Positions 28,804-37,426 of a DNA stretch of 64,000 nucleotides are shown here, one piece after another; position 1 is the stretch's first letter; every line of letters begins with the position of its first letter. The translations under genes and the position numbers were made by a program. Source of the DNA: Rhodobacteraceae bacterium Araon29 (GTDB lineage: Bacteria > Pseudomonadota > Alphaproteobacteria > Rhodobacterales > Rhodobacteraceae); contig CP046865.1 in assembly GCA_039640505.1 (NCBI GenBank), forward strand, positions 682,001 to 746,000, given 5' to 3'. The notes under the pieces were generated by a model. It made no database searches, was not told the DNA's origin, and saw nothing but the letters and a program-made list of their open reading frames with translations.

Positions 28804-30224
28804 TGGAGCAGAATATTAAAACTGATATTCTCGTGATTGGAGCTGGTTCAGGTGGATTGTCTGTCGCAGCGGCAGCCGTTCAAATGGGGGCAGACGTAAT
28901 CCTTTTAGAGGGGAACAGAATGGGTGGTGACTGCCTTAACTTCGGGTGTGTTCCTTCTAAAGCGTTACTATCAGCGGCAAAGGCTGCGCATGCCTTTCGG
29001 GGCGCAGACGCATTTGGCACGAAGTCCCAAACCCCTCAGGTGAATTACCAGGCGGTTCTTTCGCATGTCGCAGATATCATCTCAAAAATTGAACCCCACG
29101 ATAGTCAGGAACGATTTGAAGCGCTGGGCGTAAAGGTAATTCGTGAATATGGTAGGTTCATTTCTGACCGAGAGGTTGACGCCGGGCCGTATAGAATTAA
29201 AGCCCGAAGAATAGTCATCGCAACAGGGTCTTCTGCTTTTGTACCTCCTATTGAGGGGTTACCAGAAGTTCCGTATTTGACCAATGAAACATTGTTTGAA
29301 TTGCAAAATACGCCGAGCCATTTGATTATTATTGGTGGTGGGCCGATTGGTGTCGAGATGGCTCAGGCGCACCGGCGCCTTGGAATTAATGTGACCTTAC
29401 TGGAAGCGGTTAAAATTTTACCACGTGATGATCCAGAGTTGGTTGGTGTGCTGGAAAATAAGCTGCGTGAAGAAGGCGTGGCAATCAGACAAGAAATCAA
29501 AGTGGCAAAAGTTTCAAAATCAGAAAATGGGGTTGAAGTTAAACTTTCTAATGGTGAAAAAATCGGGGGGTCACACCTTTTGGTAGCTGCCGGTCGGAGG
29601 GTTAATCTGGAAAAGCTCAACTTGTCAGCCGCGGGAATAAGGCGTTCCGAAAAGGGTATCCAAGTCAATGCCAACCTTAAAACTACCAACTCGCGAGTTT
29701 ACGCCATTGGTGATGTAATTGGTGGGCTACAATTCACTCATGTAGCCGCGTACCATGCCGGGATAGTGCTTCGGTCTAGTCTTTTTGGTCTACCATCTGG
29801 TGTGAAAAATGGGCATATACCCTACGTTACTTTTACGGAACCTGAATTGGCCCAAGTTGGTTTCACAGAAGAACTGGCACGGGTTAAATACGGTAAGAAA
29901 TTGGCGGTTAGCCGGTTTTCATATGATCAAAATGACCGCGCCACTGCAGAACGATCAACCGAAGGGATTATCAAAATCCTCATCTATCGCGGTAGAGTCG
30001 TGGGGGTTTCAATTGTTGGTCGCCAAGCTGGTGAACTTATTAATTTCTGGGCCTTTGTAATTGCGAACGGCGTAAAGTTATCGAACATTGCGCGGATGGT
30101 TTCAGCTTATCCTACCTTGGGAGAAATAAATAAAAGGGTTGTAGGCAATTACTATGCTCCTCGTCTTTTTGAAAGTGAAACGGTAAAACGACTGGTGCGT
30201 TTCGTGCAAAAATGGGTGCCGTAA
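28803..30224 (+). CDS. FAD-dependent pyridine nucleotide-disulfide oxidoreductase (mercuric reductase-like)
   Basis: A 473-residue flavoenzyme. The N-terminal FAD-binding VIGAGSGGLSVAAAA is followed by the redox-active disulfide region GGDCLNFGCVPSKALL (C-x4-C). NAD(P)-binding is at IIIGGGPIGVEMAQAHRR, and the second FAD motif is YAIGDVIGG. The C-terminal dimerisation part has SAYPTLGE instead of the HAHPT motif of lipoamide dehydrogenase, and there is no C-terminal vicinal Cys pair as in MerA. So it is a member of the family without a confident substrate. It is translationally coupled to the TVP38 gene. Confidence 0.85.
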   Translation: MEQNIKTDILVIGAGSGGLSVAAAAVQMGADVILLEGNRMGGDCLNFGCVPSKALLSAAKAAHAFRGADAFGTKSQTPQVNYQAVLSHVADIISKIEPHDSQERFEALGVKVIREYGRFISDREVDAGPYRIKARRIVIATGSSAFVPPIEGLPEVPYLTNETLFELQNTPSHLIIIGGGPIGVEMAQAHRRLGINVTLLEAVKILPRDDPELVGVLENKLREEGVAIRQEIKVAKVSKSENGVEVKLSNGEKIGGSHLLVAAGRRVNLEKLNLSAAGIRRSEKGIQVNANLKTTNSRVYAIGDVIGGLQFTHVAAYHAGIVLRSSLFGLPSGVKNGHIPYVTFTEPELAQVGFTEELARVKYGKKLAVSRFSYDQNDRATAERSTEGIIKILIYRGRVVGVSIVGRQAGELINFWAFVIANGVKLSNIARMVSAYPTLGEINKRVVGNYYAPRLFESETVKRLVRFVQKWVP

Positions 30225-30227
30225 ATC

Positions 30228-31598
30228 ATGTTTAACACATTGTCTGGCCGGTTTTTGGTGTTGACGATTGTGTTCGTTATGTTGGCTGAGATTTTCATTT
30301 TCATTCCCTCTATTTCCCGATTTCGCGTTGAATTTTTGTCAGCGCGCATTGAAAGAGCACAAATAGCCTCGCTCGCATTGCTAGCAGATGATATGCTTTC
30401 ACTTGAGTTGGAAGAAGAGCTCCTTGAAAACGCAGCAGTTTTTAATGTTGTACTTCGCCGAAATGCAACGCGCGAATTAGTTTTATCTTCTGAATTGCCA
30501 AAACCAGTGCATGAGACGTTTGATTTAAGATCCGCAACCATATGGGACCTAATAAGTGATGCATTAAACAGGCTGGCTGACCCAGAGCTTAGAGTTATCA
30601 GAGTGATTGGGGAACCTAGGCTTATGGGTGGTTCATTGATCGAGGTTACTCTGCAAACACAAGATTTACGCATTGCTATGATTAATTATGGCCTGCGTGT
30701 ATTTATTTTATCTGCTGTCATATCTGTATTTACGGCATTATTGCTTTTTTTGGCTGTACGCATCGTTATGGTAAGACCAATAAATCGGGTTATTGACCAT
30801 ATGAAGTCTTATGCTTTATCTCCAGAAGATGCGCGGCAAATCATCAAGCCCACTGCAAAAATTTCTGAATTAAAGGAAGCGGAAGTCGCTTTGCAAACAA
30901 TGCAAAATCAACTGACTGGGGCTTTAAAGCAAAAGGATAGATTGGCACAACTTGGCGAAGCAGTTTCCAAATTAAGTCATGATCTAAGAAATATACTGAG
31001 CACTGTGCAATTGCTTTCTGACCGCATGGACAGTAGCCAAGATCCCTTTGTAAAAAGCCTCACTCCAAAGTTGATTGCCAGTGTTTCTAGAGCTGTAAAT
31101 TTAACTGAAAGCACATTGCGCTATGGTAAAGTGCAGGAACCAGAGGTGCAAATTAGGCAAACTGCGTTGTACCAGATTGTAGAAGATGTTGTTGTCAACG
31201 AGCGTATTTGGGTGACAGGCAAAAAGACTATTATCGCGAATTTGGTCCCGGATAATATGAATATTAGTGTAGATCCAGATCAACTCTACAGAGCTTTGTC
31301 CAACCTTGTGCGAAATGCCCGGCAAGCTATAGATCTGCAAGGGATTGGAGGAACAGTCAATGTGACTGCATCAGAGGATGCGGATAAGTGGCTTATTTAT
31401 GTGATTGATACAGGTTTAGGTTTGCCCAAAGACGCCAGAGCGCATTTGTTCGAACCCTTTAGGGGGTCTGTACGCAAAGGCGGTATTGGGCTGGGTTTAT
31501 CAATTAGCCAAGAGTTAATTCGGGGCCACGGGGGTGAGATAAATCTTGTTTGGTCAAACCAAAATGGCACAAAATTCCAGATTAAATTGCCTAAATAG
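30228..31598 (+). CDS. Sensor histidine kinase with HAMP domain
   Basis: A 456-residue two-component sensor. An N-terminal membrane segment, a periplasmic region of about 120 residues, and a second membrane segment near residues 150-180 are followed by a HAMP-like linker and a coiled region. The H box is LSHDLRNILSTVQLL (about residue 255), the N box is NLVRNARQAI, and the G boxes are DTGLGLP and GGIGLGLSIS. All are intact. No response regulator gene is adjacent: the next gene is tRNA-Arg. It follows the flavin reductase after three bases. Confidence 0.88.
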   Translation: MFNTLSGRFLVLTIVFVMLAEIFIFIPSISRFRVEFLSARIERAQIASLALLADDMLSLELEEELLENAAVFNVVLRRNATRELVLSSELPKPVHETFDLRSATIWDLISDALNRLADPELRVIRVIGEPRLMGGSLIEVTLQTQDLRIAMINYGLRVFILSAVISVFTALLLFLAVRIVMVRPINRVIDHMKSYALSPEDARQIIKPTAKISELKEAEVALQTMQNQLTGALKQKDRLAQLGEAVSKLSHDLRNILSTVQLLSDRMDSSQDPFVKSLTPKLIASVSRAVNLTESTLRYGKVQEPEVQIRQTALYQIVEDVVVNERIWVTGKKTIIANLVPDNMNISVDPDQLYRALSNLVRNARQAIDLQGIGGTVNVTASEDADKWLIYVIDTGLGLPKDARAHLFEPFRGSVRKGGIGLGLSISQELIRGHGGEINLVWSNQNGTKFQIKLPK

Positions 31599-31694
31599 AG
31601 CGCAGTGCAAAGCGATGTTAAACAAATTAGTTTTTGGCGAAACTATTTTTGCCTCTTGCAAAGCCTGAACGAGTGGCTTAGATCGCCGCTATAG

Positions 31695-31771
31695 GCACCG
31701 GTAGCTCAGCTGGATAGAGTACTTGACTACGAATCAAGGGGTCGGGGGTTCGAATCCTCCCCGGTGCGCCA
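31695..31771 (+). tRNA. tRNA-Arg (ACG), left copy
   Basis: A 77-base gene with encoded CCA. The acceptor stem is GCACCGG with CCGGTGC, the anticodon loop is CTACGAA between CTTGA and TCAAG, so the anticodon is ACG (Arg). The T arm is GGGGGTTCGAATCCTCC. It is the host gene next to the integrase; an identical copy is at 50561. Confidence 0.97.
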
Positions 31772-31772
31772 C
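31695..31772 (+). repeat. 78-bp direct repeat, left copy (attL-like)
   Basis: The tRNA-Arg gene plus one base is repeated exactly at 50561-50638. Flanking bases differ on both sides, so the repeat is bounded by the tRNA itself. It marks the likely left end of the integrated element. Confidence 0.85.
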
Positions 31773-31828
31773 ACTTTCAGACTAACTTACTGAAATTCCT
31801 TCGAGTTTAATCATCGAGGGAGACCGTC

Positions 31829-32953
31829 GTGTCACACATTTCGTACACAATTTGTCGTTCAGGCACCTATTACTACAACAGACGTGTGCCAAAACACGCA
31901 GTGAAAGATTATGGGTCATTCATCAGGCAAGCTCTGTCCAGATGTCCTATTGAAGCTGAAGCCTATGCAAAACGTCTGAGTGATGTACTTGAGGGGTCAT
32001 GGAGTAATCATGCAGGTAGGATACAGCCAGTAGATATTCCTGCTTTATTGATCAGCTTTAAACCTCGTTCCTTTGTCCTGTCTGAAATAGCCGACGAGTA
32101 CTTAACACTCAGGGACATAGATGAGAGGCCACCAAGGATAGCTTTGGCAGGATTTATAGCATTAGCGGGTGATCGAGATGTGAGTGAATACAGCAGAGAA
32201 GATGCCAAGCTGTATGTCCGCCACCTCGAAATGAAGGGCAATAAAACCGCTACGATCAGAAGAAGGATTAACAGCCTGTCAGCTATCCTCAGCTATGCCT
32301 ATGCGGAACTGGACTTGGACAAACGAAACCCCTTCTCAGGGTTGATCATCAAGGCAGAGGGAGAGGATAGCCATAAGAGAGGTACCTTCACCACTGAGCA
32401 GCTCAAGCAGGGATACGACAAAGCGCTAGCCTCAGGCAGTCAGGTAAAGCTGCTTATGCCTCTACTTGGTGAAACAGGCTGTAGACTGGCTGAGATAGTT
32501 GGACTGAGACTAGACGACATAGATCTTGAAAATGACCTGATCCACATAATACCTAACTCAGCGAGAAGATTAAAAACAAGAAACAGTCAAAGGGTATTAC
32601 CACTGGTTGGTTATGCAAAGCTGGCAGTGGAAGAAGCTCTCAAGCATTCAGACAACCAGCATCTATTCCCGAGGTATATCCGAGACGGAAAATGCTATGC
32701 CACCCATGCGTCCAATGCACTTAACAAATGGCTCAAGAATGACTTTGGTGGCCGTACTGCACATTGCCTCAGGCACACTTTCAGAGACCGCCTGAGAGCC
32801 GTAGAGTGCCCCATGGACATGATCGATCAGATAGGGGGTTGGAAATCCGTCAGCTCCATAGGAAATAGCTATGGTGAAGGATACCAACTGGAAAGACTGG
32901 AAGAATGGTTCAAAAGATTGCAGGGGGTTAAATGTCCTGCTCGAGAGCTTTAA
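31829..32953 (+). CDS. Tyrosine recombinase/integrase (complete)
   Basis: Catalyses site-specific integration and excision of the element at the tRNA. The product is 374 residues, from a GTG preceded by GAGGGAGA. The N-terminal arm-binding part starts with SGTYYYNRRVPKHAV. The core-binding SAM-like domain is around residues 85-160. Catalytic residues are visible: Arg in GETGCRLAEIVGLR (about 220), His and Arg in CLRHTFRDRL (about 312-318), and Tyr in GNSYGEGY (about 348). The gene starts 57 bases after the tRNA. A truncated relative has the same position behind the second tRNA. Confidence 0.93.
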   Translation: MSHISYTICRSGTYYYNRRVPKHAVKDYGSFIRQALSRCPIEAEAYAKRLSDVLEGSWSNHAGRIQPVDIPALLISFKPRSFVLSEIADEYLTLRDIDERPPRIALAGFIALAGDRDVSEYSREDAKLYVRHLEMKGNKTATIRRRINSLSAILSYAYAELDLDKRNPFSGLIIKAEGEDSHKRGTFTTEQLKQGYDKALASGSQVKLLMPLLGETGCRLAEIVGLRLDDIDLENDLIHIIPNSARRLKTRNSQRVLPLVGYAKLAVEEALKHSDNQHLFPRYIRDGKCYATHASNALNKWLKNDFGGRTAHCLRHTFRDRLRAVECPMDMIDQIGGWKSVSSIGNSYGEGYQLERLEEWFKRLQGVKCPAREL

Positions 32954-33728
32954 TCCTTTTTCTATGAGCTGCTTTCCGGCACTTATCAGAGCAATAATGT
33001 GAACTTTTCCTACGACCAAATCCAGTTCCAAAGGCAAACCACGATGGACAGATCGCACATTGTTTTAGTTGGGTTTGGTTTGTAACTGCTTGTGCAAATT
33101 GCACCCATAATGCTGCGGTCAGATTGATAGGGGAGATAGCAAAAAAAGGAGGCCCACCACCATGTCGCTTTCGAATATCTATTTTAACTTCACCGGAGAA
33201 AATTAACAAATCAGGGTCATCAAATCTTTCAAGAAATTTGAATCCCACAAGCTCTTCATGATTACCGCTTTGCTTAGCTTCGTTCCAAATTCTAATCGCT
33301 TCTGCCATTCTAGAAGCAGAACGTTGAATTTTTTCGAGGGGAACGGAAACCGGTGTATGACTAAACCCATCACACAAATCCAAACCCGGGATACCGTATT
33401 TATTTACAAATGCTAAAGCCGTTTGAGCACAGGTTGAGGCTGCACCATATTCCATAAAGGCAGCTGGATTATTTTTAAGAGGATTGCAAGCTTTAAGCGT
33501 TTCACTTTTTGCCAAAATATAAATGCCAAATTCAATACCATTGTATGTGTTATACCATTCATCAAGTATAGTTTGGACCCATCGCGGGGCGAATGCCTTT
33601 GACTTAAAATCGAAGGTTTCTATCGGTTTTTTGGGTTTGACTGTGATGTCCACATGTTGGGGTTTTAACTCCTCAAACGTGTACCCTTCTGGGCATTTTT
33701 GACACTCAAACCATAACAGATCGGTCAT
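32928..33728 (-). CDS. Zinc-finger-bearing protein of unknown function
   Basis: I do not recognise this 266-residue protein. Its last 50 residues contain CAICPSWFAFG then HYCSDKCRKAAHRKR, a C-x2-C...C-x3-C zinc finger followed by a basic tail, similar in style to the CGNR-type finger that binds nucleic acid. Another C-x2-C (FECQKCPEG) lies near the N-terminus. The middle is not similar to anything I know. It converges with the integrase gene, overlapping its end by 26 bases, and diverges from the HTH gene. It may be an element regulator; this is inference from position and the basic finger. Confidence 0.65.
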   Translation of the reverse strand: MTDLLWFECQKCPEGYTFEELKPQHVDITVKPKKPIETFDFKSKAFAPRWVQTILDEWYNTYNGIEFGIYILAKSETLKACNPLKNNPAAFMEYGAASTCAQTALAFVNKYGIPGLDLCDGFSHTPVSVPLEKIQRSASRMAEAIRIWNEAKQSGNHEELVGFKFLERFDDPDLLIFSGEVKIDIRKRHGGGPPFFAISPINLTAALWVQFAQAVTNQTQLKQCAICPSWFAFGTGFGRRKSSHYCSDKCRKAAHRKRIKALEQDI

Positions 33729-33860
33729 TATTTCAAATCCAGACGGTAAATAGACGACTTATCTATGTCACGATAAATTTTATTTTATAGTCTCGTCAAG
33801 TGATATATTAGTTTTTTAAATGATGGACAGTGCTGTCGCTTACAATTTGCGAGGATCAGA

Positions 33861-34091
33861 ATGAACAGAAATATCAATACCGCTCAACCTGGCAGCATCA
33901 AAAAACTAACTTATACAGTCCCTGAAGCTGCTGAAGTACTTGGGATCGGACGCTCTGCAGCGTACCAAGGGATCCATTCCGGCGAAATACCATCGATCAA
34001 AATCGGCAGTCGAATAGTTATCCCAAAGGTCGCCTTACAGCAAAAGTTACAAGGTGCGGGGCAGACAAGTCCCAAAGTAAAGTGCACATGA
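33861..34091 (+). CDS. Excisionase/AlpA-like helix-turn-helix protein
   Basis: A 76-residue protein with a winged-helix-type HTH from about residue 15 to 65: YTVPEAAEVLGIGRSAAYQG and the beta wing IPSIKIGSRIVIPKVAL. This is the HTH_17 / excisionase family fold, like AlpA of satellite phages and RDFs of integrative elements. The likely role is to control excision or replication gene expression. Its stop overlaps the next start in ATGA. The region upstream (33729-33860) is AT-rich and would hold divergent promoters for this gene and the zinc-finger gene. Confidence 0.85.
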   Translation: MNRNINTAQPGSIKKLTYTVPEAAEVLGIGRSAAYQGIHSGEIPSIKIGSRIVIPKVALQQKLQGAGQTSPKVKCT

Positions 34092-34465
34092 CACACCAGG
34101 GGTATAAACATGAAGGGCTCAAAGAAAAAAATTACGCAGCATACTCTACTCGGGAAACGTCCGAGAACTACGAAGGCGTTCTGTTTTATGTCAACCCAAA
34201 ACTCCGTGTGGCCGTTTGCCCAGATCACGCGCAGTTTTTAATACAACGCTGTGTCGGCACAAGGCATGGTGTAGCCCGCTTTGAGGCGTTCAGCTATCCA
34301 ACTGACATAATCGTTCTAAGGCGACTGCTCCATACGCGCTACGGCGTCCCTATGGGGCAGGTGATGCAATTAACCAGCGGAATGCCTAGGAAAGCGCGGA
34401 ATATTACCACACAGCTCAAAAAGTATACCCAACGCGTGCTGGTCTCGGGAATAGGTGCTTCTTAA
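34088..34465 (+). CDS. Hypothetical protein of the replication operon
   Basis: I do not recognise this 125-residue protein. The frame opens with a GTG at 34082; I prefer the ATG at 34088, which overlaps the stop of the HTH gene as ATGA. Its middle has a CPDHAQFLIQRC segment and the protein is mildly basic, with no membrane segment. It lies between the HTH and primase genes and so is probably expressed with them. Confidence 0.6.
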   Translation: MTHQGYKHEGLKEKNYAAYSTRETSENYEGVLFYVNPKLRVAVCPDHAQFLIQRCVGTRHGVARFEAFSYPTDIIVLRRLLHTRYGVPMGQVMQLTSGMPRKARNITTQLKKYTQRVLVSGIGAS

Positions 34466-34480
34466 TGTCAGAAACCCACC

Positions 34481-35146
34481 TTGGAACAAACGAGCGTTCA
34501 ATCTGCAAAATGCATCGAGGAACCAAATATGACCTGTGATGCTCTAAGGGCTGACAAAGACACTATAGCACGCTTCATATCGGAGATCACTCGAGACTGG
34601 AGCAATCATTCAAACGAAGACGGCTTATTCGAGGTTCGCTGTTTGGGCAAAGAACGAACGCCTGTCATTAAAAGCTTTGAACTGAAGGAATGTGACGATG
34701 CGGTGGATCTCGCTGTTCAAATGAACAACATCGGGCTGAACATCTATATGACGATTAACCCTATTAAAAAAAGTTCGGTGTGCAAAGCAGCCAAGGATGG
34801 GGATATCCTGCGCGCGCATTACACATTTGTGGACGCAGATGACAAACCTGGCATCAACGGATTAGAAGCGCTTACCTCTAAAATTGAGCCTGACTTGGTC
34901 GTGATTACTGGCACTATCCCACACCAGCGTCGGCATGCATACTGGCGGTTTGACGAACCCTGCACAGATTTGACGCTCTGGAGCAATCGGCAACTGGATC
35001 TGGCAAAGAGGTACAAAACAGATCCGGCGGTGAGCAATCCCTCTCGCATAATGCGTGTTGCTGGCACAGTCAGCTACCCGGATTTAACAAAGCAAGCGAG
35101 AGGGTATGTGAATGAGCTTACAGAAATGAGGGTTAATACGAGCTGA
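34481..35146 (+). CDS. RepB-like primase (archaeo-eukaryotic primase fold)
   Basis: A 221-residue protein with a hydrophobic-D-x-D motif, HYTFVDADDKPG near residue 110, in the position of the metal-binding motif I of AEP-type primases. Further on are VVITGTIPHQRRHAYWRFDEP and SNPSRIMRVAGTVSYP, which resemble the RepB/primase domain of small plasmids and satellites. It would lay primers for element replication. The start is uncertain: a TTG at 34481 opens the frame, and an ATG lies at 34529. It overlaps the helicase gene by one base (TGATG). Confidence 0.75.
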   Translation: MEQTSVQSAKCIEEPNMTCDALRADKDTIARFISEITRDWSNHSNEDGLFEVRCLGKERTPVIKSFELKECDDAVDLAVQMNNIGLNIYMTINPIKKSSVCKAAKDGDILRAHYTFVDADDKPGINGLEALTSKIEPDLVVITGTIPHQRRHAYWRFDEPCTDLTLWSNRQLDLAKRYKTDPAVSNPSRIMRVAGTVSYPDLTKQARGYVNELTEMRVNTS

Positions 35147-36477
35147 TGCCCTTATCGAGCATATATGAGTGGGATGAAATCGAACAGCCAATGGAGCCAT
35201 CAAAAACAGATGTTGGTCCAATTCCAATCCCATTAAAACTCAATAGGAAAGCCGCTTCACAAGCAGCATTGAGCGGTAAGAACTGGCATAACAATATGCT
35301 CGTGATGGTTGGCAGTTGGGTGGCTAAGGGTCTTGATGATGAGGAAATACATACTCTTGGGGCAGCCCATACAGTAGAGGGCTATACGGCCGAAGAGACA
35401 TCTTCAGAAGTGCAAAAGATGATTGATGGTGCGCGCTCAAAGGGATTTGATCAGAAGTCAAACAGTTTAAATCAGGCATTCATCCCGCCGCCAAGACAGA
35501 TTTTATCCATGATTGGTGATATTGAAATCAAAGATCCAGATTATCTGATCAATGGTATAATCGAAACACCTGCCTTGATCGGCCTGATAGGCCCATCGGG
35601 GTCAGGCAAAACTTTTGTCGCGCTTGATATGGCAATGTCAATAGCCACCGGCATCCCTTACCATGAGATGCAGGTAACAGCAGGAACCGTAATTATGTCG
35701 GCCGGAGAAGGCCATACTGGCATTCCCCGTCGCGTACAGGCTTGGTGTAGCCATTACGGGCAGAACATCAAGCGTGTAAATCTGGCACTAACCAGACGGG
35801 CGATTAATTTATTCGATGAAGAATATCGAAATGCGTTTTGCAGAGAAATCGAAACCATCGCTCTGTCTAAAGGCGAGCCAAAGTTAATTATCATTGACAC
35901 AGTTGCTCGGCATATGGGCGGTATGGATGAGAATAGTGCCAAAGACATGGGCGAGCTTATTCGTGCGGCTGACAAACTTAAAGATGACTATAACTGCTCT
36001 GTCATGCTGGTTCATCACACGGGTCATGCCAATCAGGATCGAGCGCGCGGCTCTACAGCTTTCAAAGGTGCGCTCGACACTGAAATCGTCGTCAATTCTC
36101 TTGGTGATCATGATATAACGGTGAAATGCCAAAAGCAGAAAGATGGCACGCCCTTCGATATGCGTCAGTTTGTCAAAGTCAGCATTGAGCCATCAATGGT
36201 TCTGCAACAAGTTGAAGTCAGTCGGAGGGCCAGCACCAAAGCAAATCCAAATGAGAAACTGGCTTTGGAAACATTGAAAGAGTGTTTGGCGGGTGACACT
36301 CCACTGGCAAAGGTTCCACTCGAAGACTGGCGAAAGGTTTTTTATGAACGACACACGGGTGACAAGCTTAAGAGCAAGGAAGCCGCGTTCCCCCGGGCGA
36401 GAGAACGTCTAGTTTTCAAAAACTTAGTAAACTGTAAGAGCGATTTTTATTCTTTGAACGACAGCGCGACATATTAA
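35146..36477 (+). CDS. RepA-like replicative helicase (AAA/RecA-type ATPase)
   Basis: A 443-residue protein. An N-terminal region of about 130 residues resembles the end of primase-helicase linkers. Walker A is IGPSGSGKTFVALD near residue 150, Walker B is PKLIIIDTVARHMGG near 245, and HHTGHANQDRARGSTAFKGALD carries sensor-like residues. This is the RSF1010-RepA/AAA_25 type of hexameric helicase, common in satellites. Together with the primase it would replicate the excised element. An iteron-like cluster follows the stop. Confidence 0.85.
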   Translation: MPLSSIYEWDEIEQPMEPSKTDVGPIPIPLKLNRKAASQAALSGKNWHNNMLVMVGSWVAKGLDDEEIHTLGAAHTVEGYTAEETSSEVQKMIDGARSKGFDQKSNSLNQAFIPPPRQILSMIGDIEIKDPDYLINGIIETPALIGLIGPSGSGKTFVALDMAMSIATGIPYHEMQVTAGTVIMSAGEGHTGIPRRVQAWCSHYGQNIKRVNLALTRRAINLFDEEYRNAFCREIETIALSKGEPKLIIIDTVARHMGGMDENSAKDMGELIRAADKLKDDYNCSVMLVHHTGHANQDRARGSTAFKGALDTEIVVNSLGDHDITVKCQKQKDGTPFDMRQFVKVSIEPSMVLQQVEVSRRASTKANPNEKLALETLKECLAGDTPLAKVPLEDWRKVFYERHTGDKLKSKEAAFPRARERLVFKNLVNCKSDFYSLNDSATY

Positions 36478-36570
36478 CGACAGTAGCAAAGTGTCGTTCG
36501 ATATTTTTACGACATCAGAACGACACTACACTACACACCCCTATAGGGGTGTAGTGTGTCGTTCGTCGTT
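36457..36570. repeat. Iteron and palindrome cluster, candidate replication origin
   Basis: AACGACA or its complement TGTCGTT occurs at 36457-36463, 36476-36482, 36492-36498, 36519-36525 and 36557-36563, with near copies between. In the centre ACACCCCTA meets TAGGGGTGT as a perfect 18-bp palindrome that extends outwards imperfectly through the last two repeats. It begins inside the helicase gene's 3' end and runs into the gap. Position next to primase and helicase genes suggests an origin; a terminator between convergent genes is the alternative. Confidence 0.5.
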
Positions 36571-36647
36571 GTGTTTGTTTTGAACTTCTGCAAGAAGAGC
36601 TTGTGCACTCTACGTTTTCCACTTTCCAATCTATAAAAAGATCATAC

Positions 36648-37076
36648 TTACTCATGCGAGTTTGAATATCGCTCGTCTTCCCATCGCTCAATCATTCGGC
36701 TCAATTCATCTGGCGTCATCTCAGCAGAACTCTTATCCAATAAACTTGTGTCAGCATCTTTTCCAAGATCACCGGCTAATTCTAGCGCTGTTCGTGCGGC
36801 GGACACTTTGGCACTGGCAGGCGTTTCCGGATCTAGCATCACCTGCCGCAAAGTGTCACCTGACAAGTTGGCAAGTTCGCCTTGATAAAGCGTTTGTCGA
36901 GCCTGCCGCAATAACGGTGATATTGCCGGGTTCCGAGTCAATTCATAAGCTGCTTGCTTTGGAAAAGCATATCCCGCCATGCGTGCAGCTTCGGTGGGAT
37001 TACGGCGCTCCACTACGTGGTATCTGACAAATTCTTTTTGCTGTTCAGTAACCGACCTTTTTCGAACCTGACCCAT
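36648..37076 (-). CDS. Terminase small subunit-like protein
   Basis: A 142-residue protein. Its first 60 residues have the Terminase_2 / small terminase pattern: SVTEQQKEFVRYHVVERRNPTEAARMAGY followed by KQAAYELTRNPAISPLL, that is, a DNA-binding HTH followed by a helix. An acidic tail follows. The small subunit chooses the DNA to be packaged. A lone TerS without large terminase or structural genes is the hallmark of satellites that redirect a helper phage's packaging machine. It is transcribed towards the helicase. Confidence 0.8.
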   Translation of the reverse strand: MGQVRKRSVTEQQKEFVRYHVVERRNPTEAARMAGYAFPKQAAYELTRNPAISPLLRQARQTLYQGELANLSGDTLRQVMLDPETPASAKVSAARTALELAGDLGKDADTSLLDKSSAEMTPDELSRMIERWEDERYSNSHE

Positions 37077-37426
37077 GCAACAAGACCTGTATTTATGTGT
37101 TTTTATCTAGTTCCAATGTATCAGGTTTTTAGCCAAGTTTAAATTGCGGACGGTTTGGTCGTAAATTTGGCCTGCAGCATTATAGGGATCGTGCAGATGC
37201 CAGCTAAGCAGCTCTTAACACTATGTCTAATCCATAAATTATAGATCCACACCGAGACTTCCAATGATTTTAGCTTTACAGCCCCATCAGCAAAGGACTG
37301 GCTGATATTGACACCAAAACTGCGCCACTTAAAACTACGCTGGCAAAAGCAGAATACATTGTTGTTTTACAAGTTATTGTATGCAAAGTTGATTTCAAAA
37401 GTGCTAGAAAAAAGATCATTTGCATT
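37077..37426. other. Gene-poor gap between terS and brxF
   Basis: About 350 bases between divergent genes. AT-rich, presumably with promoters for both, but I cannot pick boxes with confidence. A 27-codon open frame on the minus strand (37276-37359) would encode a hydrophobic peptide and is treated as an observation only. Confidence 0.5.

Noticed and set aside
34481-36477. An integrated plasmid rather than a satellite
   Set aside because: The primase and helicase would suit a plasmid, but tRNA-site integrase, AlpA-like protein and lone TerS, with no partition or mobilisation genes, favour a satellite. The plasmid origin of the module itself is not excluded.
36541-36560. CRISPR array from the short repeats at 36457-36570
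   Set aside because: The repeats are only 7 bases, irregularly spaced and in both orientations.
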